From a virus: 54,535 nucleotides of DNA. Positions 6,880-13,664 of the stretch are shown here, in pieces. The DNA is taken from positions 1-54,535 of IMG/VR virus record IMGVR_UViG_3300043430_000111; one strand, given 5' to 3'. The notes below the pieces were generated by a model. It was not told the origin of the DNA and made no database searches. It worked only from the letters and a program-made list of their open reading frames with translations. Numbering within the stretch: position 1 is the first letter of the stretch; the number at the start of each line of letters is the position of its first letter. A program made the position numbers and the translations under genes.

Positions 6880-7179
6880 CCTAACATCCCTGCGCACTGC
6901 GGCACGCATCTGTGCCGCGCCATCGGCAATCGTCACCTCACCAAGGCAGTGAGACAGCGCGCCCGTCAGACCGCTTTGCATGGGCATCGTGAGCATTGCC
7001 ACGCGGGCCAGCAGCTCAGGCAGCGGCACTTCAAAGCCGTCGCCAAGATCAACGATGGATTCACAGGCCTGCTGCGACATCTCGAAGTAGGCGTCATCGT
7101 CACTGCGGATGTGCTCGGGGTACAGCAGGCGCAGCAACTCGTGCATTTCCAGATCGTCAAGTGGGTGCGGTTTCTTCAT
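6874..7179 (-). CDS. Cassette-borne hypothetical protein, 101 aa
   Basis: A 101-aa protein starting MKKPHPLDDLEMHELLRLLYPEH, mostly helical and acidic in the first half. No family recognised. The stop codon TAA is supplied by the GTTAGGC box of the hairpin to its left. Its leader (7180-7208) reads ACAACGACGAGAGG before the ATG on the minus strand and is nearly the same as that of the next unit (7632-7660), so the two units share a translation start region. It is the leftmost gene of the attC-like array. Confidence 0.65.
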   Translation of the reverse strand: MKKPHPLDDLEMHELLRLLYPEHIRSDDDAYFEMSQQACESIVDLGDGFEVPLPELLARVAMLTMPMQSGLTGALSHCLGEVTIADGAAQMRAAVRRDVRA

Positions 7180-7208
7180 GTTGGTCCTCTCGTCGTTGTG
7201 GCTGCATG

Positions 7209-7262
7209 GCCTAACCGTTCGCTCAAGCGGACGCAGAGCGCCGCTTAGCTGTCTGGTTAGGC
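7209..7262 (+). repeat. attC-like site A (54 bp)
   Basis: Outer boxes GCCTAAC (7209-7215) and GTTAGGC (7256-7262). The inner left arm GCTcAAGCGGaCGC and right arm GCGCCGCTTAGC pair except for an unpaired c and a in the left arm, the hallmark asymmetry of attC L''/L'. It differs from site D at two bases near the left box. The top strand of the attC is the plus strand. Confidence 0.8.
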
Positions 7263-7631
7263 CCCAAACGCATCGCGTCGCATCTCTTCATGCCACTCGG
7301 CCCGCCGATCGTCTTGACGGAGCGATGCCGCGTCGGGCTCGTGCAACTCGGGGGGTTGAAGTTGTGCGCTAGACCATTCTTCGGCGTCAAAGTCGGCCAG
7401 TTCTTCGGCGTGTTCTTCGGCGCCATGCGGCCACTCGATGACTTGCGCTTTGCATTGGTCGACGGTCACCGCCCACTGAGACAATTTCTCGGGGTTTTTG
7501 TCGAAGAACCCCTGCATGTCCTTGTTGTGGCGCGCCGCCATGTGTTCGGCCATGGCGCGGCTTGGTGCAGCGTGAAGATCATCAGGACCGGGGATGCGAA
7601 TGCACCAGAGTCCTTCTGTTGTTTGGTTCAT
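7257..7631 (-). CDS. Cassette-borne hypothetical protein, 124 aa
   Basis: A 124-aa acidic protein (MNQTTEGLWCIRIPGPDD). The first half looks like a compact domain with AMAEHMAARHNKDMQGFF; the second half is rich in Glu, Ala and His and probably disordered. I know similar proteins only as phage or prophage hypotheticals. The TAA stop at 7257-7259 is part of the attC-like right box. One gene between two attC-like sites is the typical content of a gene cassette, but the gene points the opposite way. Confidence 0.65.
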   Translation of the reverse strand: MNQTTEGLWCIRIPGPDDLHAAPSRAMAEHMAARHNKDMQGFFDKNPEKLSQWAVTVDQCKAQVIEWPHGAEEHAEELADFDAEEWSSAQLQPPELHEPDAASLRQDDRRAEWHEEMRRDAFGA

Positions 7632-7660
7632 GTCGTTCCTCTCGTCGTTGTGGCCACCAG

Positions 7661-7717
7661 GCCTAACCGGGCGCTCAAGCGGACGCCTTCGGCGCGCGCT
7701 TAGCTGTCTGGTTAGGC
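7661..7717 (+). repeat. attC-like site B (57 bp)
   Basis: Outer boxes GCCTAAC (7661-7667) and GTTAGGC (7711-7717). The left arm is the same as in sites A and D. The tip differs: CGCC-TTCG-GGCG-type pairing extends the stem with a TTCG loop. The outer spacer GCTGTCTG before the right box is also shared with A and D. Confidence 0.8.
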
Positions 7718-7975
7718 GTCACTTGGCTTGCCGCCGCATCGCTCACTCATGCAGTACGTCAAGCGGCCTAGTTCCGTCAAGCCGTAGCCTTCCACGGTGC
7801 AGGGCAACGGTCCATTCATGCGTTCGGACACCTTGCGCAACAGACCATCAGCTACCAACGCATCGGCGCGCTTCTTGGCCTTGGTCTGCATCATGTATAG
7901 CGGGCTCTTGTTCATGGCCGCTTCAACTTCCGCCGAAAACGCCCGTTCAAGAAGGTCAAGGTCTTTGCTGTTCAT
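7712..7975 (-). CDS. Cassette-borne putative winged-helix protein, 87 aa
   Basis: An 87-aa protein (MNSKDLDLLERAFSAEVEAA). The stretch KKRADALVADGLLRKVSERM...GYGLTELGRLTYC reads like a winged-helix end (recognition helix, beta wing, and an LTELGR motif common in MarR/PadR-like folds). The DNA-binding role is an inference from this pattern only. The TAA stop is inside the right box of site B. The leader carries GAAGAGGAAACC before the ATG. Confidence 0.6.
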   Translation of the reverse strand: MNSKDLDLLERAFSAEVEAAMNKSPLYMMQTKAKKRADALVADGLLRKVSERMNGPLPCTVEGYGLTELGRLTYCMSERCGGKPSDA

Positions 7976-8002
7976 CGGTTTCCTCTTCGTTCATCACGTA
8001 AC

Positions 8003-8057
8003 GCCTAACCGCCAGTTCAACCGGACGCCAAGGCGCCGGTTAACTTATTGGTTAGGC
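8003..8057 (+). repeat. attC-like site C (55 bp)
   Basis: Outer boxes GCCTAAC (8003-8009) and GTTAGGC (8051-8057). The left arm GTTcAACCGGaCGC pairs with GCGCCGGTTAAC. Compared with sites A and D both arms have changed together (GCT/AGC to GTT/AAC, and AAGCGG/CCGCTT to AACCGG/CCGGTT), while the unpaired c and a stay in place. This covariation shows that the fold is under selection. Confidence 0.82.
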
Positions 8058-8330
8058 CTCAGGGTCCGTGGCGGGGTTGCTGAAGAAACCGTCATCGCGC
8101 GGGGTCTGGCCCTCCGGCATGATCTTTGTGGGAAAGCCTGCTGCCTGGCACTCAGCGGCCTCATCAAGCGCGTCTTGCGGCGGTTTGGCTGGACATAGAT
8201 GCGCCGAGTTCATTTCCCAGTCGGTGCCCAGTTCCTCGATACCGCAATTGCTGTCAATCCACACCACGAACAGCAAAGGCCTTTCCGGCCGTTTGGTAGT
8301 CGTCGGTTGCTTCTCAATGACGTGGTTCAT
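8052..8330 (-). CDS. Cassette-borne hypothetical protein, 92 aa
   Basis: A 92-aa protein (MNHVIEKQPTTTKRPERPLLFVVWIDSN). A short beta-rich centre (LLFVVWIDSNCGIEELG) is followed by a helix (QDALDEAAECQAAGFPTKIM). No family recognised. The TAA stop lies in the right box of site C. The leader between its ATG and site D is about 100 bp and GC-rich, longer than in the other units. Confidence 0.62.
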   Translation of the reverse strand: MNHVIEKQPTTTKRPERPLLFVVWIDSNCGIEELGTDWEMNSAHLCPAKPPQDALDEAAECQAAGFPTKIMPEGQTPRDDGFFSNPATDPEA

Positions 8331-8430
8331 CTGGCTCCTATCCGGCCCACTCCGTGAGCCTCCGAATCAAACGCTCGGCCTGGCGGCCCAGCTTGGTGTG
8401 GTGCCCACGGTGGGCGGTGTCGGTGGCATG

Positions 8431-8484
8431 GCCTAACCGGGCGCTCAAGCGGACGCAGAGCGCCGCTTAGCTGTCTGGTTAGGC
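8431..8484 (+). repeat. attC-like site D (54 bp)
   Basis: Outer boxes GCCTAAC (8431-8437) and GTTAGGC (8478-8484). The arms and tip are identical to site A, with only CGGGC in place of CGTTC beside the left box. It is the rightmost intact copy; no copy was found to the right of the next gene. Confidence 0.82.
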
Positions 8485-8485
8485 G

Positions 8486-9454
8486 TTACTTGGCTGCGAG
8501 CATGGCGGCGCGGCAGGCGTTCCACCCCTCTGCATAACCTGCGGCCTGACCGGAACAGTAGTCGTACTCTGTGCCATCTTCAACGGGTGAGGCAATAGCG
8601 TCCGGCACGCTCGGCGCTGGGCGGGTGTATAGCTTTGTTCCTGGGGTCAGCAAGAGCCCTGTTTCAATGATGAACCCATCCCTGTCAACATAAGCCACCG
8701 ACGCACCCGTGGCGGGCTGCTGGGCCTCTGCCTGCGTGGCCTGGGCTGGCTGCGGGGTGGTGTAAATCTTGGTGCCAACAGGGGCTTCGTCTGCTCTGAA
8801 GCAGGCCATCGTGAAGCCCGATGTTCCCGGCATCGTGCCTACTTCACCAATAGGCTCACCCTGCACCTGAGAGCAGGCTTGCAGGGCGAAGGCGCACATT
8901 TGGTCGGCAGTGAAGCCTCGCAATGCTTGCGTACCCACAACGATTACGCCTTCAGGCTCTGGCAGCGGCGGCAGTTGGTTGGTGTCTTTCATCTCTCGCA
9001 TCTGGCGTGCAGAGAATGCAGGCTGATTGCTCTTGTCGGTCTTGATGTCGTGGTGGGCTTCTGCTGCCCATACGCCGCGCATGAATGTGCCTCGGTATCC
9101 ATACGACTTGCTCTGCTTCAGGTAGGCTTCACGGCGCTCATCATCTGTCATCGGCACCCGCTCAGGGCGCAGGGCAAGGATGGCGCGGGCGTAAGCACGG
9201 TGCGCCTGAAGCATTACGCCAATTTGTTCACCCCACTGCTCTACAGTTACGGCATCAATATCAGCATCCGTCACCCCTGCCCATTGTGGAGCGGCTGTGA
9301 GTGACAAAGATGCTTGTGAATCAGATTCGGCGTTCTGTGCTCCACAAACCAGCATGGCCTCCCGCATCTGGCGTGCAGAGAATGCAGGCTGATTGCTTAT
9401 ATCCGTCTTGATGTAGCCAAGATCAGGCTCAGGCAATTGGTTGGTGTCGGTCAT
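8486..9454 (-). CDS. Hypothetical protein with internal duplication, 322 aa
   Basis: A 322-aa protein of a type known as hypothetical in phages. Two halves each start with a similar leader: MTDTNQLPEPD... at residue 1 and MKDTNQLPPLPEPEG at about residue 152. Each half is linked to the block SNQPAFSARQMRE. A 35-nt exact DNA repeat (8997-9031 and 9363-9397, 366 bp apart, in frame) underlies this. It looks like a fusion of two related reading frames after a duplication. The C-terminal half has TKIYTTPQP and TKLYTRPAP repeats. Its TAA stop (8486-8488) lies two bases outside site D, unlike the other array genes. It may be the operon gene next to the array or its fifth unit. Confidence 0.65.
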   Translation of the reverse strand: MTDTNQLPEPDLGYIKTDISNQPAFSARQMREAMLVCGAQNAESDSQASLSLTAAPQWAGVTDADIDAVTVEQWGEQIGVMLQAHRAYARAILALRPERVPMTDDERREAYLKQSKSYGYRGTFMRGVWAAEAHHDIKTDKSNQPAFSARQMREMKDTNQLPPLPEPEGVIVVGTQALRGFTADQMCAFALQACSQVQGEPIGEVGTMPGTSGFTMACFRADEAPVGTKIYTTPQPAQATQAEAQQPATGASVAYVDRDGFIIETGLLLTPGTKLYTRPAPSVPDAIASPVEDGTEYDYCSGQAAGYAEGWNACRAAMLAAK

Positions 9455-9455
9455 G

Positions 9456-9653
9456 TCAAGCTCCGTTTGTTAAGTGAATGCCCTGCGGCAATGCCCTGCC
9501 GCGTTTGAGCTTTCCGTCGTCCAGGCGGGAAACCTCACCGTTGAAGGTGCTGAACCTGTGCAGGTTGGCGCACTCGTAGCGGCGGTACGTGCCCGCCTTG
9601 CGCTTGCGTGTCTCCAGCACCTCGACCCAGGCGTTGCACTTCGGGCAGTTCAT
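9456..9653 (-). CDS. NrdR-like zinc-ribbon protein, 65 aa
   Basis: A 65-aa protein starting MNCPKCNAWVEVLETRKR. It has a CPKC knuckle and then RRYECANLHRFST, which copies the N-terminal zinc ribbon of NrdR, but the ATP-cone domain is absent and only three of the four expected cysteines are clear (a His may replace the fourth). The start at 9653 has GGGAG seven bases upstream and overlaps the previous stop. Possibly a small nucleic-acid-binding protein; a role with the nearby thymidylate synthase in nucleotide metabolism is guesswork. Confidence 0.65.
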   Translation of the reverse strand: MNCPKCNAWVEVLETRKRKAGTYRRYECANLHRFSTFNGEVSRLDDGKLKRGRALPQGIHLTNGA

Positions 9654-9895
9654 TGAATACTCCCGACCCACGCCCACAGCCACCCTCGGCCACCTCGCCC
9701 CGTGGGCTCGCGGGTGCCAACGATGCGAACGAGCTTGTGGTTCGACAGCGAGCGCAAGATGCGACCAACGCTGTAGCGGTGCGCGTCGGTGACCGGCAGA
9801 CCGAGATCGGTGCACAACTCAACGATGGTGTGGGGGCCTGTCAGAAGCAGGGTGATGATCCGCGATACGCGGTCGGCGTAACGGTGTTGGCTCAT
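9650..9895 (-). CDS. Winged-helix protein, 81 aa
   Basis: An 81-aa protein with the layout of a winged helix: helix (RVSRIITLLLTG), turn (HTIVELCTDLGLP), recognition helix (HRYSVGRILRSLSNHKLVRIVG) and wing. It overlaps both neighbours by 4 bp. Similar small proteins are found in phages of Burkholderiales. Regulation of the operon is possible but not shown. Confidence 0.6.
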   Translation of the reverse strand: MSQHRYADRVSRIITLLLTGPHTIVELCTDLGLPVTDAHRYSVGRILRSLSNHKLVRIVGTREPTGRGGRGWLWAWVGSIQ

Positions 9896-11223
9896 ACCGC
9901 AACCTCCATCTTCACGAACGGATGGTGGCGGTATCCCTTGATGTGGAAGTCGTCCAACTTGTAGCCGTCGATGTCGGTGTTATCGGTGAGGATCACCAAC
10001 TGGGCCTCGTCACGGATGATGTCGCGCCCCAGAACCTGCCGCATCTTCTCGACGTGGTTTGAGTAGAGGTGCGCGTCACCGATGTCCACCAGCAGGCGGC
10101 GCGGCTTGAGGTTTGCGGCACGGGCGTACAGGTGCGTGAGCAGTGCGTAGGCAGCTACGTTGAACGGCAGGCCAAGAGCCACGTCCGATGAGCGCATGAA
10201 TAGCTTGAGGTCAAGGTGCCCGTCGTTGGACACGTAGCACTGGTGTGTGTGATGACATGGGGGCAGCGCCATGCGATCAAGTTCGCCAACATTCCATGAC
10301 GTGACAATGTGTCGGCGGCCATGGGGGTTGGTGCGAAGACCCTCGATGAGCGTCTTCACTTGGTCGAACTCCTTGCGTAGCGGTGTGCGAGAAACAAACT
10401 CAAAGCCGTCTCGCCTCTTAGCATTCTTGTTGCCGGTCCACAGATCGGAGAAGTTCTTTGGCTCAATTCCATGTTCATCACAGAACTCGCTCACGTTCGT
10501 AAAGGCGAACCCTTCACCATTGCGGCGCACCACGTAGAGCCACTCAGCCTTGGCCGACGCATTCTCTTTGTCACTCACGAAGCAACAGGTCTCAGGTGCA
10601 TACCTGAACCCGTCCCCGAGAATGTCCTTGTCCAAGACCTTGCGATAACGTCCGAGTTCGAGGCAGTAACCGGGCAAGTTGCTAAGGTCTCCTGCAAAGG
10701 CTCGGAACTCAAGCCAGCGGTCACAAACATGAACGCCTCTGGCTCCGTAGCTCTTATAACTGATGTTCTTCGGGTCGTAGCAACGACCCATCATGCCTTC
10801 CCAGGTCTTGCCAAAGCGGCTCTCACCCTTTCCAGCACCGTTGCCAATTCCAAGATAGGTCGCCTCAACGCCATCGCGCAGACGGGGCTTGGGTTGCGGG
10901 ATGTTGTCCGGCCTTGCGCCCCATCGACGCCAGTTGAATCCATACACAGGGCCGAGGTTTCCATTCTCATCAGCCCAGGCATCCCACAGCTTGCTACCGC
11001 GCTCGTTCAGCCACTTGACGTTTGTCTGTCCACTCAGGAAGAACAGCATCTCCAGGAATGCCGTCAGCCACCGCGTCTCCTTGGCCGTCACCAGGGGGAA
11101 GCGTTCGCGCAGGTCGAACTCCAGGTTGGCACCGAAGACGGCGAGGGTGCCGACTCCGGTACGGTCGTCGCGCAGCTCACCTTCCGCCAAGATGCGGGCG
11201 ACGAGGTTAAGGTACTGTTTCAT
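9892..11223 (-). CDS. thyA: Thymidylate synthase with inserted nuclease-like domain
   Basis: A 443-aa protein. Residues 1-103 (MKQYLNLVARIL..., DRTGVGT, LWDAWADENGNLGPVYG) and 281-443 (RRHIVTSWNVGELDRMALPPCHHTHQCYV, DVALGLPFNVAAYALL, DAHLYSNH) are ThyA, which makes dTMP from dUMP; the catalytic Cys is about 323. Between them, about residues 104-280 (DNA 10384-10914) are extra compared with the usual 260-aa enzyme. This insert matches phage HNH/AP2-like endonucleases: KTWEGMMGRCYDPKNISY, YGARGVHVCDRW, VLDKDILGDGFRYAP, then a NUMOD-like helical part (VSEFCDEHGIEPKNF). No stop codon and no intein motifs occur, so it is probably kept in the protein as an insertion beside the active site. An in-frame intron is less likely, given the size. 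Confidence 0.85.
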   Translation of the reverse strand: MKQYLNLVARILAEGELRDDRTGVGTLAVFGANLEFDLRERFPLVTAKETRWLTAFLEMLFFLSGQTNVKWLNERGSKLWDAWADENGNLGPVYGFNWRRWGARPDNIPQPKPRLRDGVEATYLGIGNGAGKGESRFGKTWEGMMGRCYDPKNISYKSYGARGVHVCDRWLEFRAFAGDLSNLPGYCLELGRYRKVLDKDILGDGFRYAPETCCFVSDKENASAKAEWLYVVRRNGEGFAFTNVSEFCDEHGIEPKNFSDLWTGNKNAKRRDGFEFVSRTPLRKEFDQVKTLIEGLRTNPHGRRHIVTSWNVGELDRMALPPCHHTHQCYVSNDGHLDLKLFMRSSDVALGLPFNVAAYALLTHLYARAANLKPRRLLVDIGDAHLYSNHVEKMRQVLGRDIIRDEAQLVILTDNTDIDGYKLDDFHIKGYRHHPFVKMEVAV

Positions 11224-11226
11224 GCT

Positions 11227-11481
11227 TCACTTCGCTTTCTTGAGGGTTATTCGGAATAGGTAGCCTTTGCCACGGGGGCGGGGTAGACGTTCGAGCAGGC
11301 CCGCCGCGTCCAGGGTTTCGGTGTCCTGCCATATCGTGCAGTGCTTCGGGAGCACGCCTGTGATGTACTCGATCTCGGTCATCATGTCGTGGATCGACAG
11401 CGGGCGATCCGCTTGAAGCAGGATGTTGATGAGCAGGCACACGCGCTTGGCCGCTCCGACTGTGCGGTCTTGCTTGCTCAT
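11227..11481 (-). CDS. Winged-helix protein, 84 aa
   Basis: An 84-aa basic protein with a likely winged-helix fold: AAKRVCLLINILLQADRPLSIHDMM, then EIEYITGVLPKHCTIWQDTETLDAAGLLERL and a basic wing (PRPRGKGYLFRI). It ends three bases before the thymidylate synthase start and overlaps the previous gene by 4 bp. Likely a phage DNA-binding protein of unknown target. Confidence 0.6.
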   Translation of the reverse strand: MSKQDRTVGAAKRVCLLINILLQADRPLSIHDMMTEIEYITGVLPKHCTIWQDTETLDAAGLLERLPRPRGKGYLFRITLKKAK

Positions 11482-11948
11482 GCTGCTTTCCCCAAGTTAC
11501 AAACGCCATCTCCGCGGGCAAGCCGCTTCTCTGTGCGGTGCTCGGCGTCTTCAATGAATCGCAGTGCGACGTTCTCGATGACCTGTGCGTACAGTGCGAG
11601 AAGCGCCTGCACAACCTCTTGTTCATCGGCTTCGAGCGCCGTGCGGCCGGTCAGTCTGCGACGACCGATCTCTTTGAGCGTGTCGCTGCTGACGGTGCAG
11701 AAGTCACGCGGCTGACCACCCAGCACACCGGGCATCGCGGACAGCGCCAGGATGAGGTTGTGCACACCGAGCACGGCGCGGAACTGCCCCTGGTCGGCGC
11801 GACCTTCGCACAGCGCATCAAACGCCGGCCGGAGAACAGTGAGCCGAGCAAGCTGGTCGTTGGTGGGCATCAGTGCGCTACCAAGCACAGCCACAGCAAC
11901 CGTGTCTGATCTGATTTGGCGCACCTTGCGGTGGCAGAACTTGCGCAT
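11478..11948 (-). CDS. Hypothetical helical protein, 156 aa
   Basis: A 156-aa protein (MRKFCHRKVRQIRSDTVAVAVLG) that is mostly helical, with a conserved-looking part NDQLARLTVLRPAFDALCEGRADQGQFRAVLGVHNL. This resembles phage hypotheticals of Burkholderiales. The ATG at 11948 has GGAG upstream and forms a TGATG junction with the gene before. No enzymatic motif seen. Confidence 0.62.
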   Translation of the reverse strand: MRKFCHRKVRQIRSDTVAVAVLGSALMPTNDQLARLTVLRPAFDALCEGRADQGQFRAVLGVHNLILALSAMPGVLGGQPRDFCTVSSDTLKEIGRRRLTGRTALEADEQEVVQALLALYAQVIENVALRFIEDAEHRTEKRLARGDGVCNLGKAA

Positions 11949-12157
11949 CACAACCACTCCTGCAACAGGACCAAGCCGCGACCAAACAGATACCCTCCTG
12001 CGAATGCAGCGACCACCTTGAGCCACGTGCGACCACGCGGCGCGTCTTCTTCGAGCGGCCAGCCGAACGTCGAGAAGACGACGTGGTTTTCAACCTTAGT
12101 CGGATGCGGCAGCGGGTGGTTGCGCGCGTCGAGTTGTTCAATGAGTTCGTCGTTCAT
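11948..12157 (-). CDS. Small membrane protein, 69 aa
   Basis: A 69-aa protein with a hydrophilic N-terminus and one predicted membrane segment near the C-terminus (WLKVVAAFAGGYLFGRGLVLL). It would sit in the inner membrane with its N-terminal part in the cytoplasm. It overlaps both neighbours. Early phage membrane proteins can affect host physiology or superinfection, but nothing specific is visible. Confidence 0.6.
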   Translation of the reverse strand: MNDELIEQLDARNHPLPHPTKVENHVVFSTFGWPLEEDAPRGRTWLKVVAAFAGGYLFGRGLVLLQEWL

Positions 12158-12348
12158 TTGAAACTCACCTTCCGTTTACGTTTGGACATGGCCCCCAAGT
12201 CTCCGAGTGCCTGCTTGCGCACGGCCTCATCGCGTGATGCCAACTGCTGTTGGCGTTGAGCTGATCGCTTGGCCGAAATCTGCGCATCGCGCACCACGTC
12301 GGTCATGTCGATCTGCGCTTTGTAGTTCTTGTCAAAGGGGTTGCTCAT
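12154..12348 (-). CDS. Small basic protein, 64 aa
   Basis: A 64-aa protein (MSNPFDKNYKAQIDMTDVVRDAQ) with a helical, Gln-rich middle and a strongly basic end (MSKRKRKVSFK). ATG 12348 has GGAGG eight bases upstream; the longer frame has no such signal. Stop and start overlap its neighbours. Function unknown; the tail suggests nucleic acid contact. Confidence 0.62.
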   Translation of the reverse strand: MSNPFDKNYKAQIDMTDVVRDAQISAKRSAQRQQQLASRDEAVRKQALGDLGAMSKRKRKVSFK

Positions 12349-12653
12349 GCAGCCTCCTGCTTGCGACGTGCACGCAACAGGCGCATACGCTCGGTGTCTG
12401 TCATTGAGGGTCCGGGGCGCTCTGCGTCTGGGGCAGACCCCCAAGCCCACATCGGCACGATCAAGCGACCGGCGCAGTCGGCACCCCACGAGTGGATGTG
12501 CACCTGCTCGCGCATCTGGTTCATCCAGCGGCGGATTGATCGGTCTGGAATGCCGAACATCGCAGAGAGTTCGGTGTAGCTTGTCGGTACTGCCTGGAGG
12601 CGACTCACGATTCCTGCTGAGACCACCAGGGTCATGCGGGTGCGCTGTGTCAT
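12345..12653 (-). CDS. HTH protein, 102 aa
   Basis: A 102-aa protein with a helix-turn-helix (IVSRLQAVPTSYTELSAMFGIPDRSIRRWMNQMRE) followed by a wing-like beta region (VHIHSWGADCAGRLIVPMWAWG) and a basic tail (RMRLLRARRKQ). It is the second gene of the leftward early operon. Probably a regulator of early genes; the target is not identifiable. Confidence 0.62.
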   Translation of the reverse strand: MTQRTRMTLVVSAGIVSRLQAVPTSYTELSAMFGIPDRSIRRWMNQMREQVHIHSWGADCAGRLIVPMWAWGSAPDAERPGPSMTDTERMRLLRARRKQEAA

Positions 12654-12838
12654 GTCCGAGTACCTTTCAACAGAGCATCCAAACGGCGCACACGCGCCAA
12701 GTTGTAGCCCTCCATCTGTGTGTAGAACTCCTTGTTGCTCTGTGCAGTCAGCAGTTCGCGGCGTGCAAGTTCCAATTCGCGCTCGGCCAGTTGCTTTGCA
12801 TCCGGTTGTTTGAACAGTTGTGTCAGTTTGGAAATCAC
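12650..12838 (-). CDS. Hypothetical protein, 62 aa
   Basis: A 62-aa helical protein starting with GTG (12838). AAAGGACAAAAC precedes the start, nearly the same as the AAAGGACGAAACGA ahead of the divergent gene at 12992. First gene of the leftward operon. The sequence LAERELELARRELLTAQSNKEF looks like a coiled coil. Function unknown. Confidence 0.6.
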   Translation of the reverse strand: MISKLTQLFKQPDAKQLAERELELARRELLTAQSNKEFYTQMEGYNLARVRRLDALLKGTRT

Positions 12839-12871
12839 GTTTTGTCCTTTGTTTGATTCGACGCTTACAAG

Positions 12872-12956
12872 TTTATGGCAACAATGCCAAACATTTCAAG
12901 CGTTTTGCTAAAACACAACACTTTGCTGTTGCGAAACGCCAAACGATGTTTACACT
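12872..12956. promoter_or_regulatory. Divergent early promoter region
   Basis: Rightward: TTGCGA (12929-12934), 16 bases, TACACT (12951-12956). Leftward: TTGAAA (12899-12894), 16 bases, CATAAA (12877-12872). A palindrome TGGCA-ACAA-TGCCA (12876-12889) covers the leftward -10 region, and AAACGCCAAAC (12934-12944) lies in the rightward spacer. These could be operators that control both early operons together. Confidence 0.55.
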
Positions 12957-12991
12957 TCGTTTTGTCAACTTTTAGCAAAGGACGAAACGAA

Positions 12992-13660
12992 ATGTCTCTC
13001 GAACAGACCCTTGAACAAACCAACGCACTCTTGCAGCAAGTCATCACGATTTTGCAAACCGGCGTTTCGGCAGCTACTGAACTCGGCGCACCTGAAGTCA
13101 AGCAAACCCGTGCTCGCAAGACCAAGACCGACGAAGCGGTTGCTACTGAATCGACCTACTGGCTGATTGAAAAGCACAACACGGTCTACGAGCAAAAGGC
13201 CGGTGACTTCACACCGAGCATCGAAGGTGCCGTTGCCGTGACCAAGGAGGTGTACGACGCAAAAAAGGCTCAGTTCGCGGCCCTGGTGAAGACGGCTCCT
13301 GCTGCTCAGACCCAAGCCGCCACTGCCCCTACCTCGCCTACTGCCGAGGTGGTGGTGGACGCTGCGCCCGAGAAGACGGAAAGCGCACCGAGCCAAGCTG
13401 TCGCATCTGCGGAAGCCGCACCCCAAGCCTCGACTGCTGTTGACTTCCAGGCTGTCGTCTCTGCGATGACCGCGCTGTCCAAGAGCGACAAGCCCGGTCA
13501 CGGTCGTGACGGCGTACTTGCCATCTTGAAGAAGTACCTGCCCGGTGAAGAACGCCCGGTGGTGACCAAGCTGGCCCCGCTGAACAAGAACGCCGAGATC
13601 GTGGCCGAAGTCAACGCACTGTTGAACGCCGCCGAAGTCGAGTTCGATCCGCTGGGCTAA
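12992..13660 (+). CDS. Early phage protein, 222 aa
   Basis: The first gene of the replication operon. N-terminal helices (MSLEQTLEQTNALLQQVITILQTG) are followed by a small domain (TYWLIEKHNTVYEQKAGD), an Ala/Pro/Thr-rich linker (about 105-160) and a C-terminal helical domain (AVVSAMTALSKSDKPGHGRDGVLAILKKYLPG). Such proteins lead DUF2800/DUF2815 operons in other phages; I do not know a proven function. ATG 12992 has AAAGGAC upstream; the longer frame from 12875 runs through the promoter region and is rejected. Confidence 0.7.
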   Translation: MSLEQTLEQTNALLQQVITILQTGVSAATELGAPEVKQTRARKTKTDEAVATESTYWLIEKHNTVYEQKAGDFTPSIEGAVAVTKEVYDAKKAQFAALVKTAPAAQTQAATAPTSPTAEVVVDAAPEKTESAPSQAVASAEAAPQASTAVDFQAVVSAMTALSKSDKPGHGRDGVLAILKKYLPGEERPVVTKLAPLNKNAEIVAEVNALLNAAEVEFDPLG

Positions 13661-13664
13661 GACG

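Noticed and set aside
6842-8484. CRISPR array
   Set aside because: Repeats are regularly spaced but separated by full genes of varying length, and each repeat is a long imperfect hairpin with attC boxes. There are no short uniform spacers or cas genes.
10384-10914. Group I intron or intein in thymidylate synthase
   Set aside because: No Cys/Ser start and His-Asn end for an intein. The insert is almost wholly coding, leaving no room for an intron core, though RNA evidence is absent.
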